DNA from: Dactylosporangium sp. AC04546
GTDB taxonomy: Bacteria > Actinomycetota > Actinomycetes > Mycobacteriales > Micromonosporaceae
Assembly (NCBI RefSeq): GCF_022095675.1
Contig: NZ_JAHYSG010000042.1
Location: 1 to 64,000 of the forward strand
Direction of reading: 5' to 3'
DNA: 64,000 bases
In this document: piece after piece, positions 26,396 through 35,481 of the stretch
How the letters are laid out: each line of letters starts with the position of its first letter
How positions within the stretch are numbered: the first letter of the stretch is position 1
Translations under genes and position numbers: made by a program
Notes under the pieces: generated by a model
Databases searched by the model: none
The model's input: only the letters and a program-made list of their open reading frames with translations
Told to the model about the DNA's origin: nothing

Positions 26396-28405
26396 TCAGC
26401 TCGGCAGGCGCAGCAGCTGCTGACCGTTGCGCGGGACGGACCGCCAGGCCGAGCGCTCGCCGCCGTAGGCGTCGCCGAACGCACCGCCGCCGACCTCCAG
26501 GCCCAGCAGCGAGAGCGTCACCAACTTGGTGCCGTTGGGCGTGGTGAGCGGCACGTCGACCGTCGCGCCCTTGTTGACGATCGTCACGCGGCCGTCCAGC
26601 GTGTACGCCTCGATGCTGCCGTTCTGCACCGCGGCGCGCCAGGCCGCGACCCGCGCGTTCTGCTGCGCGGTCTCGGCGAACTTCGGGTTCACGACCGGGG
26701 TCGCCGCGGTGTAGGTCGCGCGGTAGCGGGCCAGGATCGCGTCGAGCACCGGGTAGAGGACCCGGTCCTCGGCCAGGTTCGACTGGTGCGCGTAGTGCGG
26801 CGCCGGGTTGCCCGAGACGACGTGGTCGTAGGCGATGCGCGCCTCCGTCGGCACGATGTACTCCCGGAAGCCGCTCGCGTCGAGCGGGTCGATGCAGGTG
26901 GAGGTCGCGGGGTTGGCCTCACAGATCCCGCTGCCCCCGTCGGCGCGGCTGGTGTAGATCCAGTTGTACTCGTCGACCTCTTCGGCGACGGTCGCGACGT
27001 TGTAGTAGATGTTCATCGGGAAGCGCGGCACGGTCGTGGCGTTGCCGACCGCCCGGGCCGCCTGCTCGCGGGAGGCGTCCGAGGCGATGTACCTGATCCC
27101 GGTCGCGTTCAGCGCCGGCGCGAGGTTCGGGTTGTCGGCCGGCATCTGCGGGAGCGTCCTCAGGCCCGAGTGCTCGCCGGTGACCAGCTCGGCCGCGTCG
27201 ATCGCGATGCCCCTGCCCCGGGCCCAGTCGGCGTTGTTCCTGATCTGGGCTGTGATGTCGGCCTGCGACACCCACTGGGTGGTGCACCGCCACGGGGTGA
27301 CGCTGAAGTCCTGCACGCAGCCGAGGTACGGGTGCTCGTAGGTGTGGTTGATCCAGCGAAACTGGGCCTTGTTGGTGAGGTATGCGCTGGTCAGCGGGTC
27401 ACCGGCGCCCGCCTCGACGCTGCCGCCGCCGTTGAAGACCATGTCCAGCTTCACGCCATTGGCCCGCTGCCACGCGATGGCCGCCCGGACGTCGTCGGGC
27501 GTCATGCGGATGGTGGTGTTGTACGGCAGCACCGCCGGGTCCCGCTGGGGGTTGCAGTCGTCGCCGACCGTGCAGTTGTGCACGGTGTCCCAGCGGTCGT
27601 CAGGCAGGAAGACGTCATCGATGTGCACGCTGAAGAAGTTGCGCGTGATGCCGAGGTGCACGCCTCGGGTGAGCCAGGTGACGAGGCCGTGGCCGAGCTC
27701 CATGGCGTGGGTCTGGTTGCGGTTGGCGGCGAGGGTGACGACCAGCTCCTCGCGTCCGTCGTGCTCGTAGACGCCGAGCAGCGAGCCGTTCGCGCCCCGG
27801 GTCGCGCCGGTGACCAGCGGGGTGAAGGTGGCACCGGCGGCCGGCTTGCCCAGATATCCGTAGGACTCGATCACCTGGGGATCACGGTCGTCGATGCGGA
27901 CCGTGCCGGCCAGGTAGCCGAAGCCGGCCGCTTTGCCGGCGTCCGTCACCGTCATGGCGGCGCCGTCGAGGGTGCCGCTCCACGCGAGGTCCAGGCCCAC
28001 GGCCGGGTTCGCCCAGGTGTACGCGTCGATCTGGCGGATCTTGAACTCGCGCTCGAAGTCGGCCAGGGCGGTTGCCTCGGCGCCCGCGACGGCGCTCTCG
28101 TTGGGGACGACGACGCCCTGGAACTTGGCGCGGCGGGTGCCGCTGACGCTGTCGGCGAGGTACGCGGCGGTGATCTGCGGGCGCCCCTCGGTGCCGAGCG
28201 CGACCGTCGTGGAGGGGACGCCCTCGCGGTCGAGCTGGGCGCGGAGCATGTCGATGCCGGTGCTGCCGTCGTCGAGGACCAGGACGCGGAGGTCGATGCG
28301 CTGCTTGGGGGCGGCCGCGAGGGCCGGTTGGGCGAGGGCGATACCGGCGGCGCCGACGAGGGCCAGCGCCCCGGCGACGATCCGGCGGCGGACGCGGAAC
28401 TTCAA
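26396..28405 (-). CDS. secreted polysaccharide deacetylase, PelA/Agd3-like
   Basis: 669 aa. A signal peptide (about 1-31) is followed by an N-terminal beta-rich region (~38-250, possibly carbohydrate-binding). The deacetylase domain starts at NFFSVHIDDVFLPDD (257-271). Asp263/264 fit the catalytic base and metal Asp, and HTYEH (354-358) supplies the H-x3-H metal pair. The multi-domain size and motif order fit exopolysaccharide N-acetylgalactosamine deacetylases such as fungal Agd3, better than small CE4 enzymes; this is judged from memory of the family. Two Cys pairs (278/284 region, ~363/375) suggest disulfides. TTG start at 28405 with GAAGGAG upstream. It lies between galE (26-bp gap) and pelF. 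Confidence 0.85.
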   Translation of the reverse strand: MKFRVRRRIVAGALALVGAAGIALAQPALAAAPKQRIDLRVLVLDDGSTGIDMLRAQLDREGVPSTTVALGTEGRPQITAAYLADSVSGTRRAKFQGVVVPNESAVAGAEATALADFEREFKIRQIDAYTWANPAVGLDLAWSGTLDGAAMTVTDAGKAAGFGYLAGTVRIDDRDPQVIESYGYLGKPAAGATFTPLVTGATRGANGSLLGVYEHDGREELVVTLAANRNQTHAMELGHGLVTWLTRGVHLGITRNFFSVHIDDVFLPDDRWDTVHNCTVGDDCNPQRDPAVLPYNTTIRMTPDDVRAAIAWQRANGVKLDMVFNGGGSVEAGAGDPLTSAYLTNKAQFRWINHTYEHPYLGCVQDFSVTPWRCTTQWVSQADITAQIRNNADWARGRGIAIDAAELVTGEHSGLRTLPQMPADNPNLAPALNATGIRYIASDASREQAARAVGNATTVPRFPMNIYYNVATVAEEVDEYNWIYTSRADGGSGICEANPATSTCIDPLDASGFREYIVPTEARIAYDHVVSGNPAPHYAHQSNLAEDRVLYPVLDAILARYRATYTAATPVVNPKFAETAQQNARVAAWRAAVQNGSIEAYTLDGRVTIVNKGATVDVPLTTPNGTKLVTLSLLGLEVGGGAFGDAYGGERSAWRSVPRNGQQLLRLPS

Positions 28406-28431
28406 CGTGCTTGCTCCTTCGACGGGGATTG

Positions 28432-29406
28432 TCAGGCGGCTTGCGCGACTGCTTCCTGGGAGTCGCCCGCGGCGCTGCGCACGATGGCGTCGAGGCCGTG
28501 GCGGGCGCGCCAGCCGAGGCAGGCGAGGATGCGGGCGGGGCTGGCCACGACGGCGGCGGGGTCACCGGGCCTTCTCGGGGCGGCGTCGTACGGCAGGCTG
28601 CGGCCGAGCGCCCGGGACACGGCCGCGATCATCTGCAGTACCGAGGCGCCCTCACCCCGGCCGATGTTGAGGACCTCGTCGCGCAGCTCGCCGCGGTGCA
28701 GGGCGAGCGCGGCCCGCACGTGGGCGTCGGCGATGTCGGCGACGTGGACGTAGTCGCGCACGGCGGTACCGTCGAGCGTCGGGTAGTCGGTGCCGTAGAC
28801 GGTCGCCGGGATGCCGAGCGCGGCGGCCCGCAGCAGGCGGGGCACGAGGTTGGTGCCACCGTGGTCGCGCAGGTGCGGCTTGGCGGCGCCGGCGACGTTG
28901 AAGTACCGCAGCGCGGCCCACCGGAACCCGCCGCTCGCGGCCGCGTCCCGCAGCATCCACTCGCCGACGAGCTTCGTCCGCCCGTACGCGTTCTCGGGCG
29001 CGGTCGGGTCCTGCTCCCGGACCGGCGACCGGCGCGGTGTGCCGTAGACGGCGGCGCTGGACGAGAACAGCACCGACCTGGTACCACTGCCGGCCGCCGC
29101 GTCGAGCACGGCGCGCAGCCCGTCGAGGTTGTCCTGGTAGTACCGCAGCGGGTAGGCGTTGGACTCGGCGACGTCCTTGCGGGCGGCGAGGTGGATCACG
29201 CCGTGCGGCTGGTGCCGCCGGAAGATCTCCCGCATCGTGACCCCGTCGCGGACGTCGGCCCGCACGAGCGGCACTCCGAGCGGCAACCGGTTGGCGCGCC
29301 CGGTCGACAGATTGTCGACGACGATCGATTCGATGCCCGACGCCCCGAGGGCGTTGACGATGTGCGCGCCGATGTAGCCGGCGCCTCCGGTGACGAGCCA
29401 TCTCAC
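28432..29406 (-). CDS. galE: UDP-glucose/UDP-GlcNAc 4-epimerase
   Basis: 324 aa SDR enzyme. NAD-binding GGAGYIG at residues 7-13, DNLSTG at 31-36, the SSSAAVYG serine strand, and the catalytic YGRTK (Y-x3-K) are all present. GalE interconverts UDP-glucose and UDP-galactose and often UDP-GlcNAc and UDP-GalNAc. As first gene of the galactosaminoglycan locus it would supply UDP-GalNAc to PelF, as uge3 does in the fungal pathway. GTG at 29406 with no obvious ribosome site, so it may be leaderless. The promoter should lie in the inverted-repeat-rich gap upstream. Confidence 0.92.
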   Translation of the reverse strand: MRWLVTGGAGYIGAHIVNALGASGIESIVVDNLSTGRANRLPLGVPLVRADVRDGVTMREIFRRHQPHGVIHLAARKDVAESNAYPLRYYQDNLDGLRAVLDAAAGSGTRSVLFSSSAAVYGTPRRSPVREQDPTAPENAYGRTKLVGEWMLRDAAASGGFRWAALRYFNVAGAAKPHLRDHGGTNLVPRLLRAAALGIPATVYGTDYPTLDGTAVRDYVHVADIADAHVRAALALHRGELRDEVLNIGRGEGASVLQMIAAVSRALGRSLPYDAAPRRPGDPAAVVASPARILACLGWRARHGLDAIVRSAAGDSQEAVAQAA

Positions 29407-29660
29407 GATGGGGGCAACGAGGACCTACATCAGCGAATCGGACAACTGTCGTGTTCCTGACAGTCGCCTCAACCGAAAGTTTCCCCCGATGGGTCCCGTA
29501 ACCCACGCTTGACCAGCAGAAACCATTCTGTGCGGCCGGGCTGACTGCCGCGTTGAGACACGCCGGAATTGCCCGATTTATCCGCCTCTGAGGTCCGCCT
29601 CACGCCGCGACGACCAGGCGGGGTGGCGGGGCGGTCGCGGCCGTTGCGCTCGACTGCGTA

Positions 29661-29722
29661 GACGTTGGTCGATCCACCCTCATGGCAATCCCCCAGCGGC
29701 CGAGGGTGGATCGACCAACGTC
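29661..29722. repeat. perfect 21-bp inverted repeat
   Basis: The arms at 29661-29681 (starts GACGTTGGTCGATCC) and 29702-29722 (ends GGATCGACCAACGTC) are perfectly complementary over 21 bp around a 20-nt loop. The right arm recurs with one change at 1-21 of the window. The arm is unusually rich in GATC/ACGT compared with the surroundings. Confidence 0.9.
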
Positions 29723-29739
29723 GAGGCACGTCGGCCAGC

Positions 29740-29801
29740 GGCCATGATCAATGGAAGGATTTGGCTGCCATAACAACCAGAACTCTCCATCGATCATGGC
29801 C
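29740..29801. repeat. 16-bp inverted repeat with one mismatch
   Basis: GGCCATGATCAATGGA (29740-29755) pairs with TCCATCGATCATGGCC (29786-29801) with one mismatch, around a 30-nt AT-richer loop (AGGATTTGGCTGCCATAACA...). It lies 17 bp from the 21-bp inverted repeat, and CATGATC-containing pieces also occur at 8927-8972. Confidence 0.85.
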
Positions 29802-29974
29802 CGGCCCAGAATTCCGCGGGCCGCGGCCCGGAACCACGCGTGGCCCGCGCCCAGAGCCACGCCCGGCCCGCACCCACGCGCGGCCCGAAACCCCGTGCGG
29901 CTCACACCAGGCCCAAACACGCGTGCCTGCCGACCCGGTTGACGTCGGCAGGCACGCGCGCAGGCTGAGCGGAA

Positions 29975-30955
29975 CTACATGTTGCGCAGGAGGCGAGCCG
30001 CGTCACTCGCCCAGTACGTCAGGATGAGCTGGGCGCCGGCCCGGCGGATCGACGTGAGCGTCTCCAGGATGACCCGCTCGCGGTCGAGCCAGCCGTTGGC
30101 GACGGCGGCCTCGACCATCGCGTACTCGCCGGAGACCTGGTAGGCGGCGACCGGGACGTCGGTCATCTCGACCACCCGCGCGAGCACGTCGAGGTACGGC
30201 AGCGCGGGCTTGACCATGACCATGTCGGCGCCCTCCTCGATGTCGAGGGCCACCTCGCGCAGCGCCTCCCGCAGGTTCGCGGGGTCCTGCTGGTACGACT
30301 TGCGGTCGCCGACCAGCGCCGACTCGACGGCCTCGCGGAACGGGCCGTAGAAGGCGCTGGCGTACTTCACGGCGTAGGCGAGCAGGGACACGTCGGTGTA
30401 GCCGGCGTGGTCGAGCGCCCGGCGGACCACGCCGACCTGGCCGTCCATCATCCCGGACGGGCCGAGCACGTGGGCGCCGGCCTCCGCTTGGGCGAGGGCC
30501 ATCAGCTCGTACTGCCGCAGCGTCGCGTCGTTGTCGACCGACCCGTCGGCCGCCAGCACGCCGCAGTGCCCGTGCGAGGTGAACTCGTCGAGACACAGGT
30601 CGGCCATGACCACCGTGTCGTCGCCGACCTCGGCGATCACGTCGCGGATCGCGACGTTGAGGATGCCGCCGGGGTCGACGCCGCCTGAGCCCGTCTCGTC
30701 GCGGGTCTCCGGCACGCCGAAGAGCATGATGCCGCCGACGCCCTCGCTGACCGCCTCGGCGGCGGCCTTGCGCAGCGACTCGCGGGAGTGCTGGACCACG
30801 CCCGGCAGGGAGCTGATCGGCCGTGGCTCGGTCAGCCCCTCCTTGACAAACACGGGCAGGATCAGGTTCGACGGCTGGACGTGCGTCTCCGACACGAGGC
30901 GGCGCATGGCCGCGGTGCGCCGGAGACGGCGCGGACGGACGTCAGGGAACCCCAT
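29975..30955 (-). CDS. hemB: delta-aminolevulinic acid dehydratase (porphobilinogen synthase)
   Basis: 326 aa. It condenses two 5-aminolevulinates to porphobilinogen. The Schiff-base lysines lie in [15 protein letters not shown] and [11 protein letters not shown]. The metal loop reads [14 protein letters not shown]: one cysteine of the E. coli zinc triad is replaced by Asp, which points to a Mg-leaning site. ATG at 30955 has AGGGGG upstream. It starts 12 bp after the hemD stop and closes the rex-hemACDB operon. Confidence 0.95.
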   Translation of the reverse strand: MGFPDVRPRRLRRTAAMRRLVSETHVQPSNLILPVFVKEGLTEPRPISSLPGVVQHSRESLRKAAAEAVSEGVGGIMLFGVPETRDETGSGGVDPGGILNVAIRDVIAEVGDDTVVMADLCLDEFTSHGHCGVLAADGSVDNDATLRQYELMALAQAEAGAHVLGPSGMMDGQVGVVRRALDHAGYTDVSLLAYAVKYASAFYGPFREAVESALVGDRKSYQQDPANLREALREVALDIEEGADMVMVKPALPYLDVLARVVEMTDVPVAAYQVSGEYAMVEAAVANGWLDRERVILETLTSIRRAGAQLILTYWASDAARLLRNM

Positions 30956-30967
30956 GGGACGAACCCC

Positions 30968-32551
30968 CTAGCGGAACCGCAGGGCGGTTGGGCCCTGCAC
31001 CTTGGAGCCGCGGCGCTGTTTCGCGGGCATCGCGGCCAGCTTCTCGCGCAGCTCGACCGCGTAGCCGGCGAGCGCCTCGACCAGGTCTGACACCGAGGCG
31101 TGCGCGGGCTGCACGTCGACCCGCAGGCCGAACTCGACGGCAGTGTCGGCCGTCTTCGGCCCGATGACCGCGACGACCGTGCGGGCGTGCGGTTTGCCGG
31201 CGATGCCGACCAGGTTGCGGACGGTGGAGGACGACGTGAAGAGGACCGCGTCGAAGCCCCCGGACTTGATGGCGTCACGGATGTCGGCGGGCGGCGGCGC
31301 GGCGCGGACCGTGCGGTACGCGGTCACGTCGTCGACCTCCCAGCCGAGCTCGGTCAGGCCGGCGGCCAGCGTCTCGGTCGCGATGTCGGCCCGGGGCAGC
31401 AGCACCCGGCCGACCGGGTCGAGCAGCTCGTCGTGCGGCGAGAACTCGGCCAGCAGGCCCTCGGAGGACTGCTCGCCGGTCGGGATCAGCTCGGGCGAGA
31501 TGCCGAAGCCGCGCACGGCCTCGGCGGTGGCCTCGCCGATGCAGGCGACCTTGACCCCGCCGAAGTGGCGCGCGTCGAGGCCGTGCTCGGCGAACTTCTC
31601 CCAGACCGCCCGGACGGCGTTGACCGACGTGAAGACGGTCCATGCGTACCGCCCGTCGACCAGGCCCTTGATGGCCCGCTCCATCTGCGCCGGGGTGCGC
31701 GGCGGCTCGACCGCGATGGTCGGCACCTCGCACGGGATGGCGCCGTAGGCGCGCAGCCGCTCGCTCATCGCGCCGGCCTGCTCCTTGGTCCGCGGGACCA
31801 GGACCTTCCAGCCGTACAGCGGGCGGTTCTCCCACCAGCCGAGCTTCTCGCGCTGAGCGACGCCGGCACCGAGGCAGAGCACGACCCGGCCGGCGAAGCC
31901 GAGGGCGGCGGCCACCATGCTGTCGACGGTGGAGGCCGAGCTGTACTGCGTCTCGCCCGTGCCGTCGCCGGTGATGGACACCGGGGTGGCGGGGTCGATG
32001 CCGGCGGCCAGCAGGCCGTCGCGGACGGTGGCCAGGTCGCCCGCGTCGACGGCGAGCGCCGAGGAGCCGCGCGCCACGGCGGTGGCGACGGATTCGAAGT
32101 CCACGGACTGCACGTCGTCGACGTCGGCGGTGACGCGGACGCCGGGCAGCGGCACGCCGGCGTAGGTGGCGACGCCCGCGGCCTGGCTGATGCCGGGCAC
32201 CACCTCGAACGGCACCGCGGTGCGGGCGACGGCCTGCACCTCCTTGAGCACCGTGTCGTGCGCGAGCGGGTCGCCGCCGACCAGGTGGATGGCGCGCAGG
32301 CCGGAGCGGGCGGCGGACAGCAGCACCTTGGCCACGTCGCCGGGCGCACCCTCGGCCGGGCTGAACTGCGTCTCCGCGTCCGCCTCGGCGCGGATCACGG
32401 CGAGCAGCGTCTCAGGAACGTTGCGGTCGTAGACGATGTGGTCGGCGGTTACCAGCGCCTCGTGGGCGCGACGCGTCAGCAGGCCTGGATCGCCGGGGCC
32501 GGCCCCGACGAAGGCGATCCGGCCGGTGCTGCCCTTACGGGTGCGGGTCAT
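30968..32551 (-). CDS. hemD: fused uroporphyrinogen-III methyltransferase / uroporphyrinogen-III synthase
   Basis: 527 aa bifunctional protein. Residues ~12-250 are a SAM-dependent tetrapyrrole methylase (GAGPGDPGLLTRRAHEAL, then LVGGDPLAHDT and GVTISQAAG-like segments), giving precorrin-2. Residues ~270-500 are uroporphyrinogen-III synthase (GWKVLVPRTKEQAGAMSERLRAYGA, VLFTSSSTVRNLVG). The fusion is usual in actinobacteria and joins haem, sirohaem and cobalamin branches at uroporphyrinogen III. ATG at 32551 lies inside the end of hemC (17-bp overlap). It is followed 12 bp later by hemB. Confidence 0.93.
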   Translation of the reverse strand: MTRTRKGSTGRIAFVGAGPGDPGLLTRRAHEALVTADHIVYDRNVPETLLAVIRAEADAETQFSPAEGAPGDVAKVLLSAARSGLRAIHLVGGDPLAHDTVLKEVQAVARTAVPFEVVPGISQAAGVATYAGVPLPGVRVTADVDDVQSVDFESVATAVARGSSALAVDAGDLATVRDGLLAAGIDPATPVSITGDGTGETQYSSASTVDSMVAAALGFAGRVVLCLGAGVAQREKLGWWENRPLYGWKVLVPRTKEQAGAMSERLRAYGAIPCEVPTIAVEPPRTPAQMERAIKGLVDGRYAWTVFTSVNAVRAVWEKFAEHGLDARHFGGVKVACIGEATAEAVRGFGISPELIPTGEQSSEGLLAEFSPHDELLDPVGRVLLPRADIATETLAAGLTELGWEVDDVTAYRTVRAAPPPADIRDAIKSGGFDAVLFTSSSTVRNLVGIAGKPHARTVVAVIGPKTADTAVEFGLRVDVQPAHASVSDLVEALAGYAVELREKLAAMPAKQRRGSKVQGPTALRFR

Positions 32552-33464
32552 GCTGCACTCCCAGTGCGTTGTCGGCGCCTTCTTCGCGCAGGTCGCGGGC
32601 CAGGGCTCGGCCCACCTCCGCGGCGTCGGCGAGCGTTCCGGTGCGCGAGAGCCGGAGGGCGAAGCCGCCGTCCGGGCTGAACACCGCACCGCGCAGATAA
32701 ATCTCCGGCCCCTCGTCGCCCTCGGCGACCTCGGCCAGCGCCGCGATCGGGGCGGAGCATCCCGCCTCGAGCTCGGCCAACAGCGCCCGCTCGGCGGTGA
32801 CCGCCGCGCGGGTGTACTCGTCGTCGAGCGCGGCCAGCAGCTCACGCAGCTCGACATCGTCCTCACGGCACTCGACCGCCAGTGCGCCCTGCGCCGGGGC
32901 GGGCAGCATCAGCAGCGGGTCGAGCACCTCGGTGGCCTCCCCGGCGCGGCCGAGACGGGCCAGGCCGGCGCGGGCCAGCACGATGGCGTCGAACTCACCG
33001 TCGGCCAGCTTGCGCAGCCGGGTGTCCACATTCCCTCGCACCGGCATCGGTTCCAGCCGTCGACCGAGCGCGTTGAGCTGGGCGATGCGCCGCAGCGCCC
33101 CGGTGCCGATGCGTGCACCCTCGGGCAGCTCGGCGAGCGTCAGGCCGTCACGGGCGACGAGTGCGTCGCGGGGATCCTGACGCTGCGGCACCGCAGCGAT
33201 GACCAACCCGTCGGCGGCCGCGGTCGGCAGATCTTTATACGAGTGTACGGCGAAGTCGATTTCCTTCGCCAACAGCGCGTCGCGCAGCGCCGACACGAAG
33301 ACGCCGACGCCGAGCTGCTGGATGGGCGCGCTCGACCGGTCGCCCGGCGTCACGATCTCCACGAGCTGGACGTCGCGGCCGGTCCGCTCGCGCACGGCCT
33401 CGGCGACGGTGGTCGACTGCGCCAGCGCGAGCGCGCTGCCCCTGGTGCCGAGCCTGAGCGTCAC
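32535..33464 (-). CDS. hemC: hydroxymethylbilane synthase (porphobilinogen deaminase)
   Basis: 309 aa. It polymerises four porphobilinogens to hydroxymethylbilane. Cys236 in ELEAGCSAPI is the attachment point of the dipyrromethane cofactor. RLGTRGSALALAQ at the N-terminus and FAVHSYKDLPT at 71-81 are family signatures. GTG at 33464 overlaps the hemA stop (GTGA), and its 3' end overlaps hemD by 17 bp, so translation of the three genes is coupled. Confidence 0.95.
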   Translation of the reverse strand: MTLRLGTRGSALALAQSTTVAEAVRERTGRDVQLVEIVTPGDRSSAPIQQLGVGVFVSALRDALLAKEIDFAVHSYKDLPTAAADGLVIAAVPQRQDPRDALVARDGLTLAELPEGARIGTGALRRIAQLNALGRRLEPMPVRGNVDTRLRKLADGEFDAIVLARAGLARLGRAGEATEVLDPLLMLPAPAQGALAVECREDDVELRELLAALDDEYTRAAVTAERALLAELEAGCSAPIAALAEVAEGDEGPEIYLRGAVFSPDGGFALRLSRTGTLADAAEVGRALARDLREEGADNALGVQHDPHP

Positions 33465-34744
33465 GGATGCACCTCACCAGCGGCCGCGGGATTGATCTCG
33501 GAAGGAATGTGCAGGTCGAAGAGCTCCCGCAGCGCCTGAGCATAAGCCTCGCCGCCGGGTGCGGAGGCGAGCTGGCGCACGCGGACCGTCGGCTGGTGCA
33601 GCAGTCGCTGCACGATCCGGTGGATGCTGTGGGCCACCTCGGAGCGCACGTCGTCGCCCATCTCCGGGCACCGCTGGGCCAGCCGGCGCAGCTCGGCCTC
33701 GACGACCTCGTCGGCGCGGGCGCGCAGGGCGGCCACGGTCGGGGCCACGTCGGCACCGCGCAGCCAGGTCAGGAACGACTCGACCTCGGTGGCGACAATG
33801 TCCTCGGCCGCGCGCTCCTCGGCGTCGGCGGTGGTGGACAGCGACTCGCTCAGCAGCTCGATGTCGACGAGCGTGACGCCGGGCAGCTCACCGACGCCGG
33901 GCGCGACGTCGCGCGGCAGCGCGAGGTCGATCACCAGCAGCGGGCGGCCGGCCCCGGCGACGAGCGGGGCGTCGAGCACCGGCTCCGTCGAGGCGGTCGC
34001 GCTGACCACGACGTCGACCCGCTCCAGCAGCGTCGGAAGCTCCGCGAACGGCACCGCGGTCGCCCCGTGCAGCTCGGCGAGCCGCTCGGCCCGGGCGAGG
34101 CTGCGGTTGGTCACGAACAGCGGCCCGGCCCCGGCCCGCTTCAGCGTGGCGAGCGACAGCGCGCCCATCGCGCCGGCCCCGACGACCAGCGCCGGGCGGT
34201 GCTCGACCGGCCCGGTGGCGCCCTGACCGTAGGCGAGGGCGGCGCTGACCACGCTCTGCCCGGCCCGGTCGATCTCGGTCTCGGCGTGCACGCGCTTGCC
34301 GACCCGCAGGGCCTGCTGCATGAGCTCGTGCAGCATCCGCCCGGCGGCGGCCTGCTCACCGGAAACGCCGTAGGCGTCGCGGAGCTGGCCGAGGATCTGC
34401 GCCTCACCGACGACCATCGAGTCGAGCCCGGCCGCCACCCGGAACGCGTGACGGACGGCGTCGACCTCGTAGTGGACGTACATCTGCGACGCCAGGTCGC
34501 CGACCGGCAGGCCGGCCCGGCGCGCGAGCACCCCGCCGATGTCGGCGAGACCGCCGTGGAAGGCGGTCACCGCCGCGTAGACCTCGACGCGGTTGCAGGT
34601 CGAGAGCACGACAGCTTCGTCGACATACGGCAGGCCGACCAGTTCGGCGAGCGCCGCCTGGGCCTCGCCGCCGTTCATCGCGAGCCGCTCCAGGACGGGC
34701 ACCGCTGCCGTGCGGTGCGACATCCCGACGACCAGCAGATTCAC
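33461..34744 (-). CDS. hemA: glutamyl-tRNA reductase
   Basis: 427 aa. The first committed enzyme of C5-pathway haem synthesis; it reduces glutamyl-tRNA to glutamate-1-semialdehyde with NADPH. The catalytic Cys50 lies in VVLSTCNRVEVYAAV. The NADPH fold begins ALVVGAGAMGALSL, and the dimerisation helix is C-terminal. The start overlaps the rex stop by 4 bp, which couples it to the redox regulator. The first gene of haem synthesis is therefore under Rex control, as known for Streptomyces rex-hemACD. Confidence 0.95.
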   Translation of the reverse strand: MNLLVVGMSHRTAAVPVLERLAMNGGEAQAALAELVGLPYVDEAVVLSTCNRVEVYAAVTAFHGGLADIGGVLARRAGLPVGDLASQMYVHYEVDAVRHAFRVAAGLDSMVVGEAQILGQLRDAYGVSGEQAAAGRMLHELMQQALRVGKRVHAETEIDRAGQSVVSAALAYGQGATGPVEHRPALVVGAGAMGALSLATLKRAGAGPLFVTNRSLARAERLAELHGATAVPFAELPTLLERVDVVVSATASTEPVLDAPLVAGAGRPLLVIDLALPRDVAPGVGELPGVTLVDIELLSESLSTTADAEERAAEDIVATEVESFLTWLRGADVAPTVAALRARADEVVEAELRRLAQRCPEMGDDVRSEVAHSIHRIVQRLLHQPTVRVRQLASAPGGEAYAQALRELFDLHIPSEINPAAAGEVHP

Positions 34745-35481
34745 GATCCCACCGCCTCCGCACCGAGCCGATTGGCCCGTTGGAGATCCTGGCCGGCCCG
34801 CCCCGGCAGCGCTGTCAGCGCCGACTTGCGGTGCTCGTGGAAGGACAGGATCTGCAATTCAATAGCCAGGTCGACCTTACGCACGTCGACGCCCTCAGGG
34901 ACGTTCAAGACGCACGGTGCAAAGTTCAGGACACTCGTCACGCCGGCGGCCACCAGGCGATCGGCCACGTTCTGTGCGGCGTGCGCGGGAGTCGCGATCA
35001 CCGCGATGGAGATCGACTCCTCCTCGACCACCTCGGGCAGGTCGTCGATGTGCCGCACGACCAGGCCGTTGATGTGCTCACCCACCCGGCCGTGGTCGGC
35101 GTCGAAGAGGGCGGCGATGCGGAATCCGCGGCTGCCGAACCCGGCGTAGCCCGCGAGGGCGTGACCGAGATTACCCACGCCGACGAGCGCGACGGCCCGG
35201 CGATGGGTGAGGCCCAGCACCTGCTCGATCTGGTCGATGAGCAGGGTGACGTCGTAGCCGACGCCCCGGGTGCCGGTGCGGCCCAGGTGGGACAGGTCCT
35301 TGCGGAGCTTGGCGGAGTTGACGCCCGCGGCCGCGGCCAGACCCTCCGAGGAAACCGTGTCGTGCCCTTCCTCGGCGAGGTGATGCAGGGCACGCAGGTA
35401 CTCCGGAAGCCTGGCGACGGTCGCCTCCGGCAGGTCCGGAAAGTCCGGTCCGTCCGTGGGGCCGGTGCGCTGCTGGCTCAT
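34741..35481 (-). CDS. rex: redox-sensing transcriptional repressor Rex
   Basis: 246 aa. The N-terminal winged helix (residues ~18-85: VARLPEYLRALHHLAEEG..., AGVNSAKLRKDLSHLGRTGTRGVGY) is followed by a Rossmann NAD(H)-binding domain with VALVGVGNLGHALA. Rex binds its operator when NADH/NAD+ is low and leaves it as NADH rises. ATG at 35481 is chosen; the open frame extends 66 codons further but without family similarity. The gene heads the rex-hemACDB operon and carries a near-perfect Rex operator in its own promoter. Confidence 0.95.
   Translation of the reverse strand: MSQQRTGPTDGPDFPDLPEATVARLPEYLRALHHLAEEGHDTVSSEGLAAAAGVNSAKLRKDLSHLGRTGTRGVGYDVTLLIDQIEQVLGLTHRRAVALVGVGNLGHALAGYAGFGSRGFRIAALFDADHGRVGEHINGLVVRHIDDLPEVVEEESISIAVIATPAHAAQNVADRLVAAGVTSVLNFAPCVLNVPEGVDVRKVDLAIELQILSFHEHRKSALTALPGRAGQDLQRANRLGAEAVGS

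Larger units (their letters stand above)
29407..29974. other. gene-free interval with two long inverted repeats
   Basis: 568 bp between galE and hemB, which lie on the same strand. It must hold the galE promoter and the hemB terminator. Two strong inverted repeats (29661-29722, 29740-29801) lie in the middle. The right part (29802-29960) contains imprecise repeats of GGCCCGxxxCCACGCG type and, at 29926-29955, CGTGCCTGCCGACC...GACGTCGGCAGGCACG. Those arms can pair as a third hairpin next to the hemB stop and would suit a terminator. No ORF in it looks coding. Confidence 0.65.

Noticed and set aside
29661..29801. Ends of an insertion sequence.
   Set aside because: No transposase frame between or beside the repeats and no target-site duplication seen; the repeats are close-set hairpins.
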